Source: Amoebophrya sp. AT5.2 (Eukaryota > Sar > Dinophyceae > Syndiniales > Amoebophryaceae). From it: a stretch of DNA of 17,817 bases. The notes under the pieces were generated by a model. The model ran no database searches. It worked only from the letters and a program-made list of their open reading frames with translations, and was not told the origin of the DNA. Location: assembly GCA_005223375.1 (NCBI GenBank), contig RXOD01004836.1:1-17817 (forward strand), written 5' to 3'. This document shows, in pieces, positions 1-8,652 of the stretch (position 1 is its first letter; each line of letters begins with the position of its first letter). A program made the translations under genes and the position numbers.

Positions 1-22
1 CCTAAACCCTAAACCCTAAACC
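1..22. repeat. Telomeric repeat tract (CCCTAAA)n, chromosome end
   Basis: The first 22 bases are three contiguous CCCTAAA-phase units, and the period breaks at base 23. This is the C-rich strand of the Arabidopsis-type TTTAGGG telomere, running 5' to 3' from the chromosome tip inward, so the left edge of the window is the telomere side. Such repeats occur in plants, green algae and several protist groups; that is established knowledge and does not fix the organism. Only a short piece is present, so the tract was probably trimmed at the contig end. An interstitial copy cannot be excluded, but its position at base 1 argues for a true end. Confidence 0.9.
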
Positions 23-216
23 GTATTCCTTGGTCGAAAGGGGACGTAGAAGACGCATTAGAACAACTCTTTCCTTGATTATTCATGCTTGGTGCGGGCC
101 TCAATGACCATTCCTGACTGAGTCTCATGAAGACGACGTTGAGTAAGCTTGTACAGAAAAGTCGAAGCGCTTCGACCTGGAAAAAAATCACAAACTGCAT
201 CTGCACCGCAACCGAT
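23..216. other. Telomere-adjacent spacer
   Basis: A short spacer lies between the telomere repeats and the stop codon of the first family copy. The only structure seen is a perfect 16-base palindrome at 161-176. No tandem subtelomeric satellite and no coding relic was recognised here. Confidence 0.5.
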
Positions 217-1733
217 CTAGAGTCCTAGTAGCTGTCTCGCCTTCGCTAGGTGCTCATCCCCATGTATGTTTTCCAAGTCAATGAAGAATTCTGCCTGTGC
301 CTCTTGTTTGGCTTTTGATCTCGCGTTCTGCGGAGATACAAAAGGTGGATACAAAAGAAGTGTTTCCCTTTTGAGAATGCGCTTTCCGTTTTCCATTTTG
401 AAGATCACATCCGTCGGAAAAATGAAGACACCCCGCACACGCGAATCTGCTCCAGCAGACAACGCTTGCGCAGGCTCGCAGTCGTCCGCGATTATGCATA
501 TGAACCGCTGAATTGTTCCGTCCCAAACTGCCCCTGTACGCATCTGAAACGACGAACTGCGTCGGTTATTCAGGGACAACACGTAGGCAGTGTGACGTGG
601 CCGCGTTCGAGCGATGCGCTGAAAGCATGGTATACCCGAAAGTACAAGGTTTCCGTGAGCGGACGTTTCCACCGGAAAATTTTCTTCAGCGCGCAGACCG
701 GACGGCGAGAACAGAACTTTGTGGACCTGTTGCGAGATCAAGTGGTGGCGCTCGCAGGTTTGTAGCGTCGGACCGAAAAACGCATTCCATGATGTGGCGT
801 CGCGTTTTCTTCCAGAGCGCCACCAGCTTTCCAACGTCGACCCAACGGAATCGGCATTGAACTCATCTGTCAGAAGGCTGATCGAATTCCAGCCTGGTCT
901 AGTACTCGCGACCCTCCTCTTTCTCTGGATGAAGTGCAGGTCTTCGCAACGCCGCAACGCGAGCCGCAGCGAGTCGTCAGAAACGAAAACCAGGCCGACG
1001 TCCTCGTGTCGCATCATATGATGGAACGCATGCCGCTCTCCGCCGTGGTACTTCGCATACCGGGAAGTCAAACTAGAAAACTTCACCTGCGCTGCGATCC
1101 ATTGGTCTGCCGCCTCCTCAGAACCGGAGGCGCGCTTCCTCATGAGCAGGATGCTGGGCCAGCGCGATGGCGAAAGCGCGCGCACCTCAAACTTATGTAC
1201 TTCGCCGTTCAACTTTCGTATTAGTGCGGAATGAGCAGTACTTCGGCGGAGTACAGCGTCATGATAACGCTGCGCCCTTTGCGATCTCCGTGACCCGCCT
1301 GATGCCGACGCGGCGGAATTCTCCTCGCTGTACCCGAGAAAATGCGGAAATCCTTGCCACCCACGATGCCGATAAACCAATTCTGGTCGCGAGGGAATGT
1401 TTCGTGGACGCAAACCGGATGCGCACCAAGTACGAAAGTCCAGAAAGCACTGAAACGGGTCCCGCAGCTCTGAACATATGCTTTTGCCTCCTCGAAGAGT
1501 AGAAACCGGCCGCGCGATGGAGACACAGAACTGGAGAGCCTCCTAAGCTGTATGCCGCGTGCGCTTGTCACTGGCAAATAGATCCTCGCCGCGTAGTCCT
1601 TGGCCTCCTCGGAGGACACGAGCTTCAACTGTGGCGCTGTCAGCAGGGGACCGCCAGCGACAAACCGCCACAAAATTCGCGCTGGTGCTACGACTTCTCT
1701 TCGTCGATGCAGCAGCTTCATTCCGCGTTTCAT
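217..1733 (-). pseudogene. Subtelomeric family copy 1, frameshifted
   Basis: This is the telomere-most member of the array. Its C-terminal part is open from about 1437 down to the TAG at 217-219. It contains R-P-x-x-I-P, G-W-x-G-F, the A-Q-V-K form of the Q-x-K motif, G-N, C-F-Q-R, F-I-C-I-I and the ending L-L-G-L. The preceding part of the N-terminal domain (F-L-L-F-E-E-A-K, near 1505-1480) lies in another frame. The frames meet near 1438-1442, inside the segment where other copies read F-R-x-W, as if one base were missing. The first in-frame ATGs upstream are at 1733 and 1721; the leader between them and the domain is long and not clearly homologous to other copies. Either the copy is a pseudogene, or the assembly has a one-base error near the telomere, or a tiny intron is present. 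A single deletion is the simplest reading. Confidence 0.75.
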
Positions 1734-1899
1734 GCAAAAGTCTGGAGACAGTCGAGTTATTTTCAGAAGTTGCACAACGGTGATCGTAAAACTGCATGGT
1801 GGGCGGCCGCCGTCAAGACCTTCTCTCCGATCAGTGTTCCGATTCTTCGGCTGAACACAGCGATGACGTGCAGCGGCCACTGCTGTTCGGATGCCATAT

Positions 1900-3246
1900 T
1901 CATCGGATTCCAAGAAGTTCCTGCATCTTGATTATCTGTTCCTCCTTTACCATGGTTTCGAAGTTGATAAAAAATGGACGCTGCTCTTCCTGTCGAGCCT
2001 GCGATTTGACGTTCCGCGGCGAAACAGTAGGTGGGTATACGAGCAAGCGCCCCCTGTGTGATATTCCATCGCCAGTCTCCGTGCGGAAAACGAACTCGTG
2101 GGGAAAGACGAATGCACCACGGAGGACGCTCTCTCCATCCGCATCCCTCTCCACTATGATGCAGATATAGCGCTCGACACTACCCTTCCACCCGAGACCT
2201 GGTCGCCTTCGTTGCCCGGTCCACATTTTGTTGATGTCGCAGAAATACCCCGAGTGGAACGGCATGCTCGGAACTGGCCGCGCGGTCCGCTGCAGGCATC
2301 GTACGCCAGAGAGCATCACATTCCCCTTCATGCAGGTATCGATCGGAAAAATCTTATCGATCGTCAGGCCGGCCGGCTCGTACAGAAGTGTTGCAACCTT
2401 ATCGACCACCATCTCGTGCTCTATAATCCTTCTTGACCTTGTTCCGCCGACGTGCTGGCACCATCCGATCAAAGTATCCTTTCGACTACTGGTCCACCAC
2501 CGATCAAGTTCCTGCACAAGTGCGCCGGCATCAAAAGGTTTCATTCTCACGGTTATTCGATCAGATCTTCCTCTACTGTTGATGCTCTGTTGGAAGTCCG
2601 TCGCATCTCCGAAGGCCATGTGCGAAAGGGTGTCGGAGAGAAAAATCACGCCCACATCATCGTCGCGGAGAACGTCACGGAATACCATCTTGGCTGGGAA
2701 ATCCTGCCGGCGCTCGGACTCTGCCTGCGAAAACTTCACTTGCACGAGAGCCCAGCTGTCAGGTTGCGCATCCCCTGCAGCACGGCATTTGCGAAATGCG
2801 AAAAAACTCGGATACCTCGGCGACAGGAGGGAGCCCTCGTAGTCGGCGGTCGCTCCTTTTATGGTCTCTGCGAAAAGTCGTTGTGCCGCACTACGTCTGC
2901 TCATCGCCGCCCGGTACAGATTGGGGGAAAGGTCAGGCGCCTCGCCACAAGCCTTGCGACCGCCGAACCGTGTTGGGTCGTACTTGGAGACCTCGTACCC
3001 CAAGAAGTCGGGATACCCCTTCCACCCGCGATCTTTGTAAATGCTCGCAGGATTGAACGGCAGCTGCAGAGGGCGTTGTCCAGAAATACTCCACGCACGA
3101 TATTCACGGACGGCGCGGAACTTGACTCCGCATCTCCTGATGTAGGCCTTCGCCTCCTCGAAATCCAGGAACCGGGAAGACCGCCGCCGCCTGCGAACGC
3201 TTCCACTGCAAGAAGGAGCAAGTAAGCCCGCGCATTTTTTCAACAT
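1900..3246 (-). CDS. Subtelomeric family copy 2 (integrase-repeat-like N-domain, nuclease-like body)
   Basis: This is an intact 448-residue frame with an ATG start. The leader, residues 1-25, carries a run of five arginines and no acidic residue. The integrase-repeat-like domain covers about 26-85, with a variant L-P-F-N-P where other copies have I-P-x-x-P. The middle region has the invariant Glu at 137, Pro at 146, V-Q-V-K at 168-171 and a hydrophobic strand ending in S-D at about 205. W-W is at 250-251. The second half has G-N at 308-309, C-L-Q-R at 317-320, Y-I-C at 360-362 and a conserved R-L-L-V-Y-P-P strand near 400. It ends L-L-G-I-R. Function is unknown; a DNA-binding or nuclease role is inferred from pattern only. 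The reading frame itself is secure because seven relatives share the same order of motifs. Confidence 0.85.
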   Translation of the reverse strand: MLKKCAGLLAPSCSGSVRRRRRSSRFLDFEEAKAYIRRCGVKFRAVREYRAWSISGQRPLQLPFNPASIYKDRGWKGYPDFLGYEVSKYDPTRFGGRKACGEAPDLSPNLYRAAMSRRSAAQRLFAETIKGATADYEGSLLSPRYPSFFAFRKCRAAGDAQPDSWALVQVKFSQAESERRQDFPAKMVFRDVLRDDDVGVIFLSDTLSHMAFGDATDFQQSINSRGRSDRITVRMKPFDAGALVQELDRWWTSSRKDTLIGWCQHVGGTRSRRIIEHEMVVDKVATLLYEPAGLTIDKIFPIDTCMKGNVMLSGVRCLQRTARPVPSMPFHSGYFCDINKMWTGQRRRPGLGWKGSVERYICIIVERDADGESVLRGAFVFPHEFVFRTETGDGISHRGRLLVYPPTVSPRNVKSQARQEEQRPFFINFETMVKEEQIIKMQELLGIR

Positions 3247-3512
3247 TTCTGTAAACGGACAACCGAGAGCCTCGTCCTAGAAGCGACGGCCTAATGCAGC
3301 AAACTGAAACTTACACCAAACGAATATACGAAATCGCAAGCAAATAAAAATCAATGAATTTCAAAATCGCGGCTTGCCTTGACCTCAAGCTGTCGCCACT
3401 CGGGTTCAGCTATTTCCGCACTTGACATGGCGTGTGTCAGCCCCAAATTAAAGCTGTTCAGTCCATCTGCCTGCCCCTCGGCACGCGTCAGCGCTCTGTT
3501 CGGTCGTGTCTT
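3247..3512. other. Intergenic spacer between copies 2 and 3
   Basis: This is a 266-base spacer, the shortest clean gap in the array. It must hold the promoter of copy 2 and the 3' end of copy 3. No shared promoter motif, coding relic or terminator could be recognised by eye. Confidence 0.4.
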
Positions 3513-4784
3513 TCAGAGTCCTAAAAGCAGCCTCGCTTTTGCAAGCTGTTCCTCCTTCGTAAGCGTTTTGAAATCGATGTAAAATTTACACTGCTCTTTT
3601 TGCCTTCGCACACTCGGCGACTGAACGGGTTTAACGAACGGCGGGTACAAGAAAAGCCGTCCCCGCCGGGCATACTCCTCTCCTTTTTCGCTGCGAAAAA
3701 CGAAATCGCGTGGAAATATGAAAACGCCTCGAATCAAGCTTCCCGGTGGACAACTCCGGGATGATCGTATGATGCAGATATACCGCTCAACCTCGCCTTC
3801 CCACCCACGTGCAATGCGGAGCTTTCCGCACCGCCAGCTCCTGTTCATGTCGAACGTATAAGCGAGGCGATTGTATCGCGTACTGCCCACTCGCTGAAGA
3901 CAAGGTCTCCCGCTTAGTTTCATGTTCCCGAAGAGGCACGCGTCAAAGGGAAACACTTTTTCTACCAGAAGACCCAACGGCCCGTACAATTCCTTCGCGA
4001 GTGCCCCGACGGTTGCGTCATGCACGGCATGTACCGGAGACAGCGAACCGAATTCCAAGTCCCATGCCGCGACGCAGTCGCGTCGCTGGCAATCCCACAG
4101 GCTTTCCAGCCCTGCTCGTAAACGATCGATCGAAAAGGGGAAGAGGTGTACTGCTATCTTAGTCAGCTTCGCCTGATGCCGATTGCTGCTCGGCAAGTCG
4201 TCGCAACTGTTGACGGCAAAATTCGTCGCGTCGTCCGACAGAAAAATCAGGCCGACATCCCTATGCTTCATAACGTCGTAGAAATCATATTTCCCCGCCA
4301 TCAAATCGGGTCGTCTGACCTGCAAGCTTGCGAAACGCAGCTGGACGGCAATCCACTCATCCGCAGGCACGGCATCGCTGGGCGCACGCTTCCGCAGAAG
4401 TAACATGCTTGGGCACCTGCTTGAGAAGAAACGCGCCTCGTAATCTGGTGTTTCTTCGTGAATTATCCGCAAGAAGCAGGACTGCGCGTTACTGCGCCTC
4501 ACCATCGCGTCGCGGTGTGCATTTTCGGGTCGCTCGCATTCCTTCACGACGTCTGACCTTAGTGGTTCGTAGCCGAGAAAGTCCGCATAGCCCGCCCAAC
4601 CCTTCGATGCGTACACCTGGTCCGGACAGGCTGGAATATTTCGCGGTCGCTGACCAGCTTTGCTCCACTCGCGATAAGCGAGAAACCCACCAATTTTTAG
4701 CTGCTGCACGTACGTCTGCGCCACACTGAATGGCAGAAACCGCGAATGCCTCGTTCGCGTCGAAGATACGAAAAAACACGGCAT
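3513..4784 (-). CDS. Subtelomeric family copy 3, Q-x-R variant
   Basis: This is an intact 423-residue frame from an ATG to a TGA. The leader is short, residues 1-14, and lacks acidic residues. The N-terminal domain runs from about 16 to 72 and has lost the usual C-G pair (the segment reads L-K-I-G-G). The invariant Glu is at 116, in P-D-Y-E, and Pro is at 125. The motif that is Q-x-K in most copies reads Q-L-R at 148-150, so the presumed key lysine is replaced by arginine. The usual W-W is L-W at 229-230. The second half keeps G-N at 286-287, C-L-Q-R at 295-298 and Y-I-C at 335-337. If the family is enzymatic, this copy may have reduced or altered activity. Nothing else breaks the frame, so it is probably still translated. 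Confidence 0.85.
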   Translation of the reverse strand: MPCFFVSSTRTRHSRFLPFSVAQTYVQQLKIGGFLAYREWSKAGQRPRNIPACPDQVYASKGWAGYADFLGYEPLRSDVVKECERPENAHRDAMVRRSNAQSCFLRIIHEETPDYEARFFSSRCPSMLLLRKRAPSDAVPADEWIAVQLRFASLQVRRPDLMAGKYDFYDVMKHRDVGLIFLSDDATNFAVNSCDDLPSSNRHQAKLTKIAVHLFPFSIDRLRAGLESLWDCQRRDCVAAWDLEFGSLSPVHAVHDATVGALAKELYGPLGLLVEKVFPFDACLFGNMKLSGRPCLQRVGSTRYNRLAYTFDMNRSWRCGKLRIARGWEGEVERYICIIRSSRSCPPGSLIRGVFIFPRDFVFRSEKGEEYARRGRLFLYPPFVKPVQSPSVRRQKEQCKFYIDFKTLTKEEQLAKARLLLGL

Positions 4785-5112
4785 CTTACCAATAGCAATA
4801 CCTCGAACTCGACGTCTACATGAGCAAGTAGAGCACTACATAATGCGCAATGTTTTGAATTGGAAATCAGAAGTAAAAGATGTTTTTATTGCAGAGTGAA
4901 TGGCGCCCCGCCACCGGCTCCATCTTGCACGTCCTATAAATTTCTTGCTCTCCGCCTCTCTATCTCAGCGGGCTCACGTCCTCCTCACCAGGTCTTCATC
5001 GCGCTAGAAGCCAAACACTATACGCAACTCGCTAACTGGGCCCAAATTCGCCCCTTCGTAATGATGCGCTGACCACAAGATGTAAAGTTCACTTATCAAC
5101 GCATGAAATTAA
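4785..5112. other. Intergenic spacer between copies 3 and 4
   Basis: This 328-base spacer contains no recognisable gene. An AATAAA hexamer on the minus strand (4885-4890) lies about 225 bases past the stop of copy 4 and could be a poly(A) signal, but one hexamer is weak evidence. A TATAAA on the plus strand near 4935 points away from the array genes and was not used. Confidence 0.35.
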
Positions 5113-6417
5113 TCACTGAAGCCCAAGCAGCTCTTTTGTCTTGGCTAACCTTTTCTCTTCAGTCATACTTTCTACGCAAACGTAATATTGTAGCTGGTCG
5201 TTCTTTGTGGCGCGCGAACGAGCGTTTCTCGGCGAGGCTCTTGGAGGATAAAGAACCATACGCCCTCGCGTAAGCAGTGTGCCCTTGCTGTTGCTGCGAA
5301 AAACAAATTCGCGCGGGAAAATAAAAAAACCGCAAACCCCGTGCTCCTCTTTTGCCATGTGATCTGAACGCGTGACGACGCAGATGTAACGCTCCACATT
5401 TCCGTGCAGGGCGGTTGCCTGCCCTCTGCGACCAAACTTTCTATTGGCGTCAAAAGTTATGCCACTCAGGCCTTTTTCGCTGCGTCCGACCCTCTGCAAG
5501 CACCGCACGCCCCCGATGATGAAGTTTCCTTGCATGCAGGCATCGAGCGGAAACTGGCGCTCTACTGATAGGCCAAGTCGATCATAAATCCGCTCCTTGA
5601 TTTCTCTGGTTGCTGCTTCGTGTCTCTGAAACAGTTTGCACGTCCTCCCCCTCACAGATAAAAAAGCCCATGAACATAAAGATGTCCGCCGCGCCTTGTC
5701 ACCCCACCATTCTCGCAATTTTCGAGACACGACGCCCATGTCGATCGCCTCCAGGTGCACCGCAAAAGTACTGAGCCTTTCGTTCCCCGTGCTGGGTCTG
5801 CGGATTTCATCGGCCGTCTTCAGGACAACGTGCTTGACATCATCCGCAAGAAAAATCAATCCCACGCTTTCATGGCGAATAACGTGGTGGAAAGCGAATT
5901 TTCCGCCGTATTGTCTCCGGGAATCCGCAGCTGCGCTGGCAACACGCAAGTTGATCGCTATGCAGTCGTCGATCTCCGTGCGAGGGTGTTCTTTCTTGAC
6001 GAGGAGAAATGTCGGCCACCAGGGAGACACGCGAACGATTTCGAAATCTGGTAGTGATTCTTTAAGCATTTCCATAAACAGCTTCTTTGCCGCCAAGCGC
6101 CGCGCCATACCAGCGTGCCCCCTGCTCACCAGCGGTGAAAGCGTGTCTTCGTTCCCGCTGACGACGGCAGTCTGCGTCGCGATTTCATATCCGAGGAAAT
6201 GGGGGTACCCTTGCCAGCCGTCGTTCGCGTAGACTACGTCGGGATTAGATGGTATTGTTGCGGGTCGCTGTGACGAGGTGCTCCACTTTCGATAATCCTG
6301 GAACCGCTTGAACTCTGCGCCGCAATTTTGCAAGAAGTGCTTGGCTTCGACGAATGGCAGAAAACGCGATCTGCGCGTCCCCGTCGCGCGATTACGGATC
6401 GCAGAGCATTGTCGCAT
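5113..6417 (-). CDS. Subtelomeric family copy 4, N-x-R variant
   Basis: This is an intact 434-residue frame from an ATG to a TGA. The leader (residues 1-18) is arginine-rich and free of acidic residues. The N-terminal domain spans about 19-78, with S-S-Q in place of S-G-Q before R-P. Glu 126 sits in P-D-F-E and Pro is at 135. The motif equivalent to Q-x-K reads N-L-R at 156-158, so both positions are substituted; this is the most altered copy at that site. L-S-D-D is changed to L-A-D-D near 190. The second half is normal: G-N at 297-298, C-L-Q-R at 306-309, Y-I-C at 344-346 and the end L-L-G-L-Q. The preserved open frame with a changed putative site could mean a regulatory or inactive paralog, but that is inference. 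Confidence 0.85.
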   Translation of the reverse strand: MRQCSAIRNRATGTRRSRFLPFVEAKHFLQNCGAEFKRFQDYRKWSTSSQRPATIPSNPDVVYANDGWQGYPHFLGYEIATQTAVVSGNEDTLSPLVSRGHAGMARRLAAKKLFMEMLKESLPDFEIVRVSPWWPTFLLVKKEHPRTEIDDCIAINLRVASAAADSRRQYGGKFAFHHVIRHESVGLIFLADDVKHVVLKTADEIRRPSTGNERLSTFAVHLEAIDMGVVSRKLREWWGDKARRTSLCSWAFLSVRGRTCKLFQRHEAATREIKERIYDRLGLSVERQFPLDACMQGNFIIGGVRCLQRVGRSEKGLSGITFDANRKFGRRGQATALHGNVERYICVVTRSDHMAKEEHGVCGFFIFPREFVFRSNSKGTLLTRGRMVLYPPRASPRNARSRATKNDQLQYYVCVESMTEEKRLAKTKELLGLQ

Positions 6418-6890
6418 TCTTATCGGTCTTGAAGAATGCTTTCACTCCTTCACGTGCATATTACGATGGAAACAATTTTTAAGTGAAGTCGCTTGCGCGA
6501 TAGGCACACCCTGCCTGTCCGGTCCACTCTTTGCTTCAGGGCAAATCTCCAGCTCACTCGGCGCAAACTCTCCACTCTGCGCTGACTATTGCTCTCCACG
6601 TAAGTCAGATTGCAGTGTGCGCAGCCGTTTCTTCCACGACCTGGCGCTACAGTGATCTACTTAGACCGCCGCCGTGCAGCTTTGTGATGGCCTGACCCTC
6701 ATCTCATCACCCAGTCCGAGATCCTGACCATGACACCAGCTGCAATGAAAAGTTGTAGAAGGATCAGACACGCACACGCGGCAGCCCTCATTTCTTCTCG
6801 ATGCCCACATGGTTCACTATTTGATCCTAAGATGTACATGTAGTCCACAAAGTTATTATTATTTACCCAAAAGCAAAATGACGTAGTTGC
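6418..6890. other. Non-coding spacer upstream of copy 4
   Basis: This segment carries the presumed promoter side of copy 4. It is more AT-rich toward 6830-6880. A 10-base direct repeat (TGACGTAGTT, 6879-6888 and 6892-6901) is the only local structure seen. No coding relic was recognised here; the relic of an FkbM-like gene begins to its right. Confidence 0.4.
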
Positions 6891-6894
6891 TTGA

Positions 6895-7376
6895 CGTAGT
6901 TCATTCGCTCCAGTTCCTACTTTTCCGTACAGTTATTCGCGTCGCGGAGCGCCGCGCCACGTTGGGATCGCTGCATGCCGGGTGGCAGCGGAAGCGCGTT
7001 CCATGATTATACGGGACTAGACCTTCTTCTTGTAGCGTCGAAGATCTGGGCGTACTCACCCCATCTCCAGTTCACTTAGCAGTAGTGGCAGCCTATCCTG
7101 CTGAAATCCGTCTTGCCGTAAAACTCGTCGATCCGGGTACGGCACCAATCACAGACGCTTATATTAATTTATAGTTCCCTCCCGAAATACTCTCCTACAC
7201 ACAGCTGCTAGCAGCATCGCTATGCCATGAGAACCAACAGCTGCAAAACCCGCACGCATGCCGGCTCCCACATCAGAAATTGGGGCGAAGGTCCAACGTT
7301 GTGAGTGTCGTCCTTCTCGAACCATAGCAGACGTGGAGGTGGACTCATCACGCAGTACTAGCTCCTGCTCGCCTGA
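6895..7376 (-). pseudogene. Relic of FkbM-like gene: C-terminal end and 3' flank
   Basis: This decayed fragment is related to the gene at 16765-17817. Bases 7076-7105 match 16765-16794 in all 30 positions and encode the last nine residues (F-S-R-I-G-C-H-Y-C) plus the stop. Past the stop, 6936-6960 matches 16667-16691 in 24 of 25 bases, so the 3' flank is also homologous. Upstream, in a different frame, 7293-7376 encodes V-L-R-D ... V-R-x-G ... R-W, which parallels the V-L-R-D ... V-R-N-G ... R-W of the intact gene. There it lies seven codons before the shared end, but here about 184 bases before it. An in-frame stop lies in between, at about 7171-7173. The relic abuts the stop codon of family copy 5 (7381-7383), so the rest of the gene is missing. 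It could instead be a spliced last exon of an unseen gene, which seems less likely. Confidence 0.7.
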
Positions 7377-7380
7377 CAAT

Positions 7381-8652
7381 TCACGAGAGTCCAATCAGTT
7401 GTCTGGCTTTCTTCTGTCGCTGTTCTGCGTCTCCCGCAGTGAAGTCCACATAGAAATCCTGTCTGGCGCGCGACATGGTGGTGTGGGGGGAAACAAAAGG
7501 CGGATAAACAATCAGGCGACCCCGGCGCGAGACTCCTTCGTCTTTCAGGTTTCGAAAAACATAAGCGTGCGGCATGATAAAGACGCCGTGAATCGAATTT
7601 CGCAACTCCTGGCTTGCAACAAGTATGATGCAGACGTAGCGCTCAATTTGACTCTTCCAACCGTTTCCGCGCCTTTGCGTACCCAAATAGGAAGTTTTGT
7701 TCATGTCGAAGTTGTGCCCGACAGCTGTCTGGTTACTCGCAGCACGCGCTACTCTCTGAAAGCACCGGACACCAGAGAGCACGACGTTTCCCTGCATCGA
7801 AGTGTCGAGCGGAAAAATCTTTTGGACATCTATGGCTGCGGGCTCGAAGAGAATCTTCGCGACTTCATTCGTTGCCACATCGTGCTGCTCCAAAACAGGA
7901 GTAAGCCGGCTTCCGAACGCCATTAACCACGCTTCAATTTCTCTGCGCTGGCAGGAAGTCCACCACGAATCCATAGTCGAGGAGAGAGCCGCGTTGTCGA
8001 AGGCGTCGAGATGCAGGCTGACGGTTTTGAGGGCACCGGGGGCGCTTCGGCGCGCACCCATTTCGCTACCTCTTCTGAAAGATACTGACTTCGCATCATC
8101 GGAAACGAAAACTACTCCGATGTCCTCCGTCCTCGCGACATCATGAAAAACTGACTTACCGCCCCGAGAAATAGAGAACTGGGATGAGCTGCTTGCGAAC
8201 TTGATCTGTACTGCTATCCACTCGTCTACGACAATATCTCCCACCCTTCGCAAAAGCAGCATGCTGGGCCACCGTGGTGAAAAGCGCGTCACCTCGAACT
8301 GCGGTGCTGCTTCCCGCAAACGTTCGAGAAACCGGTCCATTGCATTCCGCCGCCGGGCCATTGCATCGCGACGAGCATTCGGAGTTTCCAACAGGCGCTC
8401 TAGATCCTCGTCGGAAACAGGAGGAACTCCGGGACCGAATTTCGATCGTTCGTACCCTAAGAAGTCGCAAAACCCCGCCCAGCCGTCGTTCGCGTAAATC
8501 ACCTCGGGGCGCGCAGGAATGTACGAAGGACGTTGCCCAGAGGCCCGCCACTTGCGGAAGTCTATCTGTCGCTTGAACTGCACACCGCAATTGCGAAGGT
8601 ACTCCTTGGCCTGTTCGTACGGCAAAAATTGTCTGCGAGTCCCAACGTTCAT
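7381..8652 (-). CDS. Subtelomeric family copy 5
   Basis: This is an intact 423-residue frame from an ATG to a TGA. It has the shortest leader of the family: only eight residues precede F-L-P-Y, so this copy lacks any plausible organelle presequence. The N-terminal domain covers about 9-68. Glu is at 120 (P-Q-F-E), Pro at 129 and V-Q-I-K at 148-151, followed by A-S-S-S-S. V-F-V-S-D-D is at 181-186 and W-W at 230-231. The second half has G-N at 288-289, C-F-Q-R at 297-300 and Y-V-C at 339-341. Near residue 399 it lacks about three residues (the E-E-Q position) that other copies have before Y-V-D-F. It ends L-I-G-L-S. Its 3' end runs directly into the FkbM-like relic, and the spacing from copy 4 is the largest in the array. 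Confidence 0.85.
   Translation of the reverse strand: MNVGTRRQFLPYEQAKEYLRNCGVQFKRQIDFRKWRASGQRPSYIPARPEVIYANDGWAGFCDFLGYERSKFGPGVPPVSDEDLERLLETPNARRDAMARRRNAMDRFLERLREAAPQFEVTRFSPRWPSMLLLRRVGDIVVDEWIAVQIKFASSSSQFSISRGGKSVFHDVARTEDIGVVFVSDDAKSVSFRRGSEMGARRSAPGALKTVSLHLDAFDNAALSSTMDSWWTSCQRREIEAWLMAFGSRLTPVLEQHDVATNEVAKILFEPAAIDVQKIFPLDTSMQGNVVLSGVRCFQRVARAASNQTAVGHNFDMNKTSYLGTQRRGNGWKSQIERYVCIILVASQELRNSIHGVFIMPHAYVFRNLKDEGVSRRGRLIVYPPFVSPHTTMSRARQDFYVDFTAGDAEQRQKKARQLIGLS

Noticed and set aside
266..1502. Several plus-strand frames overlapping copy 1 (and similar ones over every other copy)
   Set aside because: They are antisense or shifted shadows of the minus-strand family. The motifs shared between copies are in the minus-strand frames only.
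6879..6901. Tandem TGACGTAGTT pair
   Set aside because: Only two 10-base units; too short to call a repeat element or a regulatory array.
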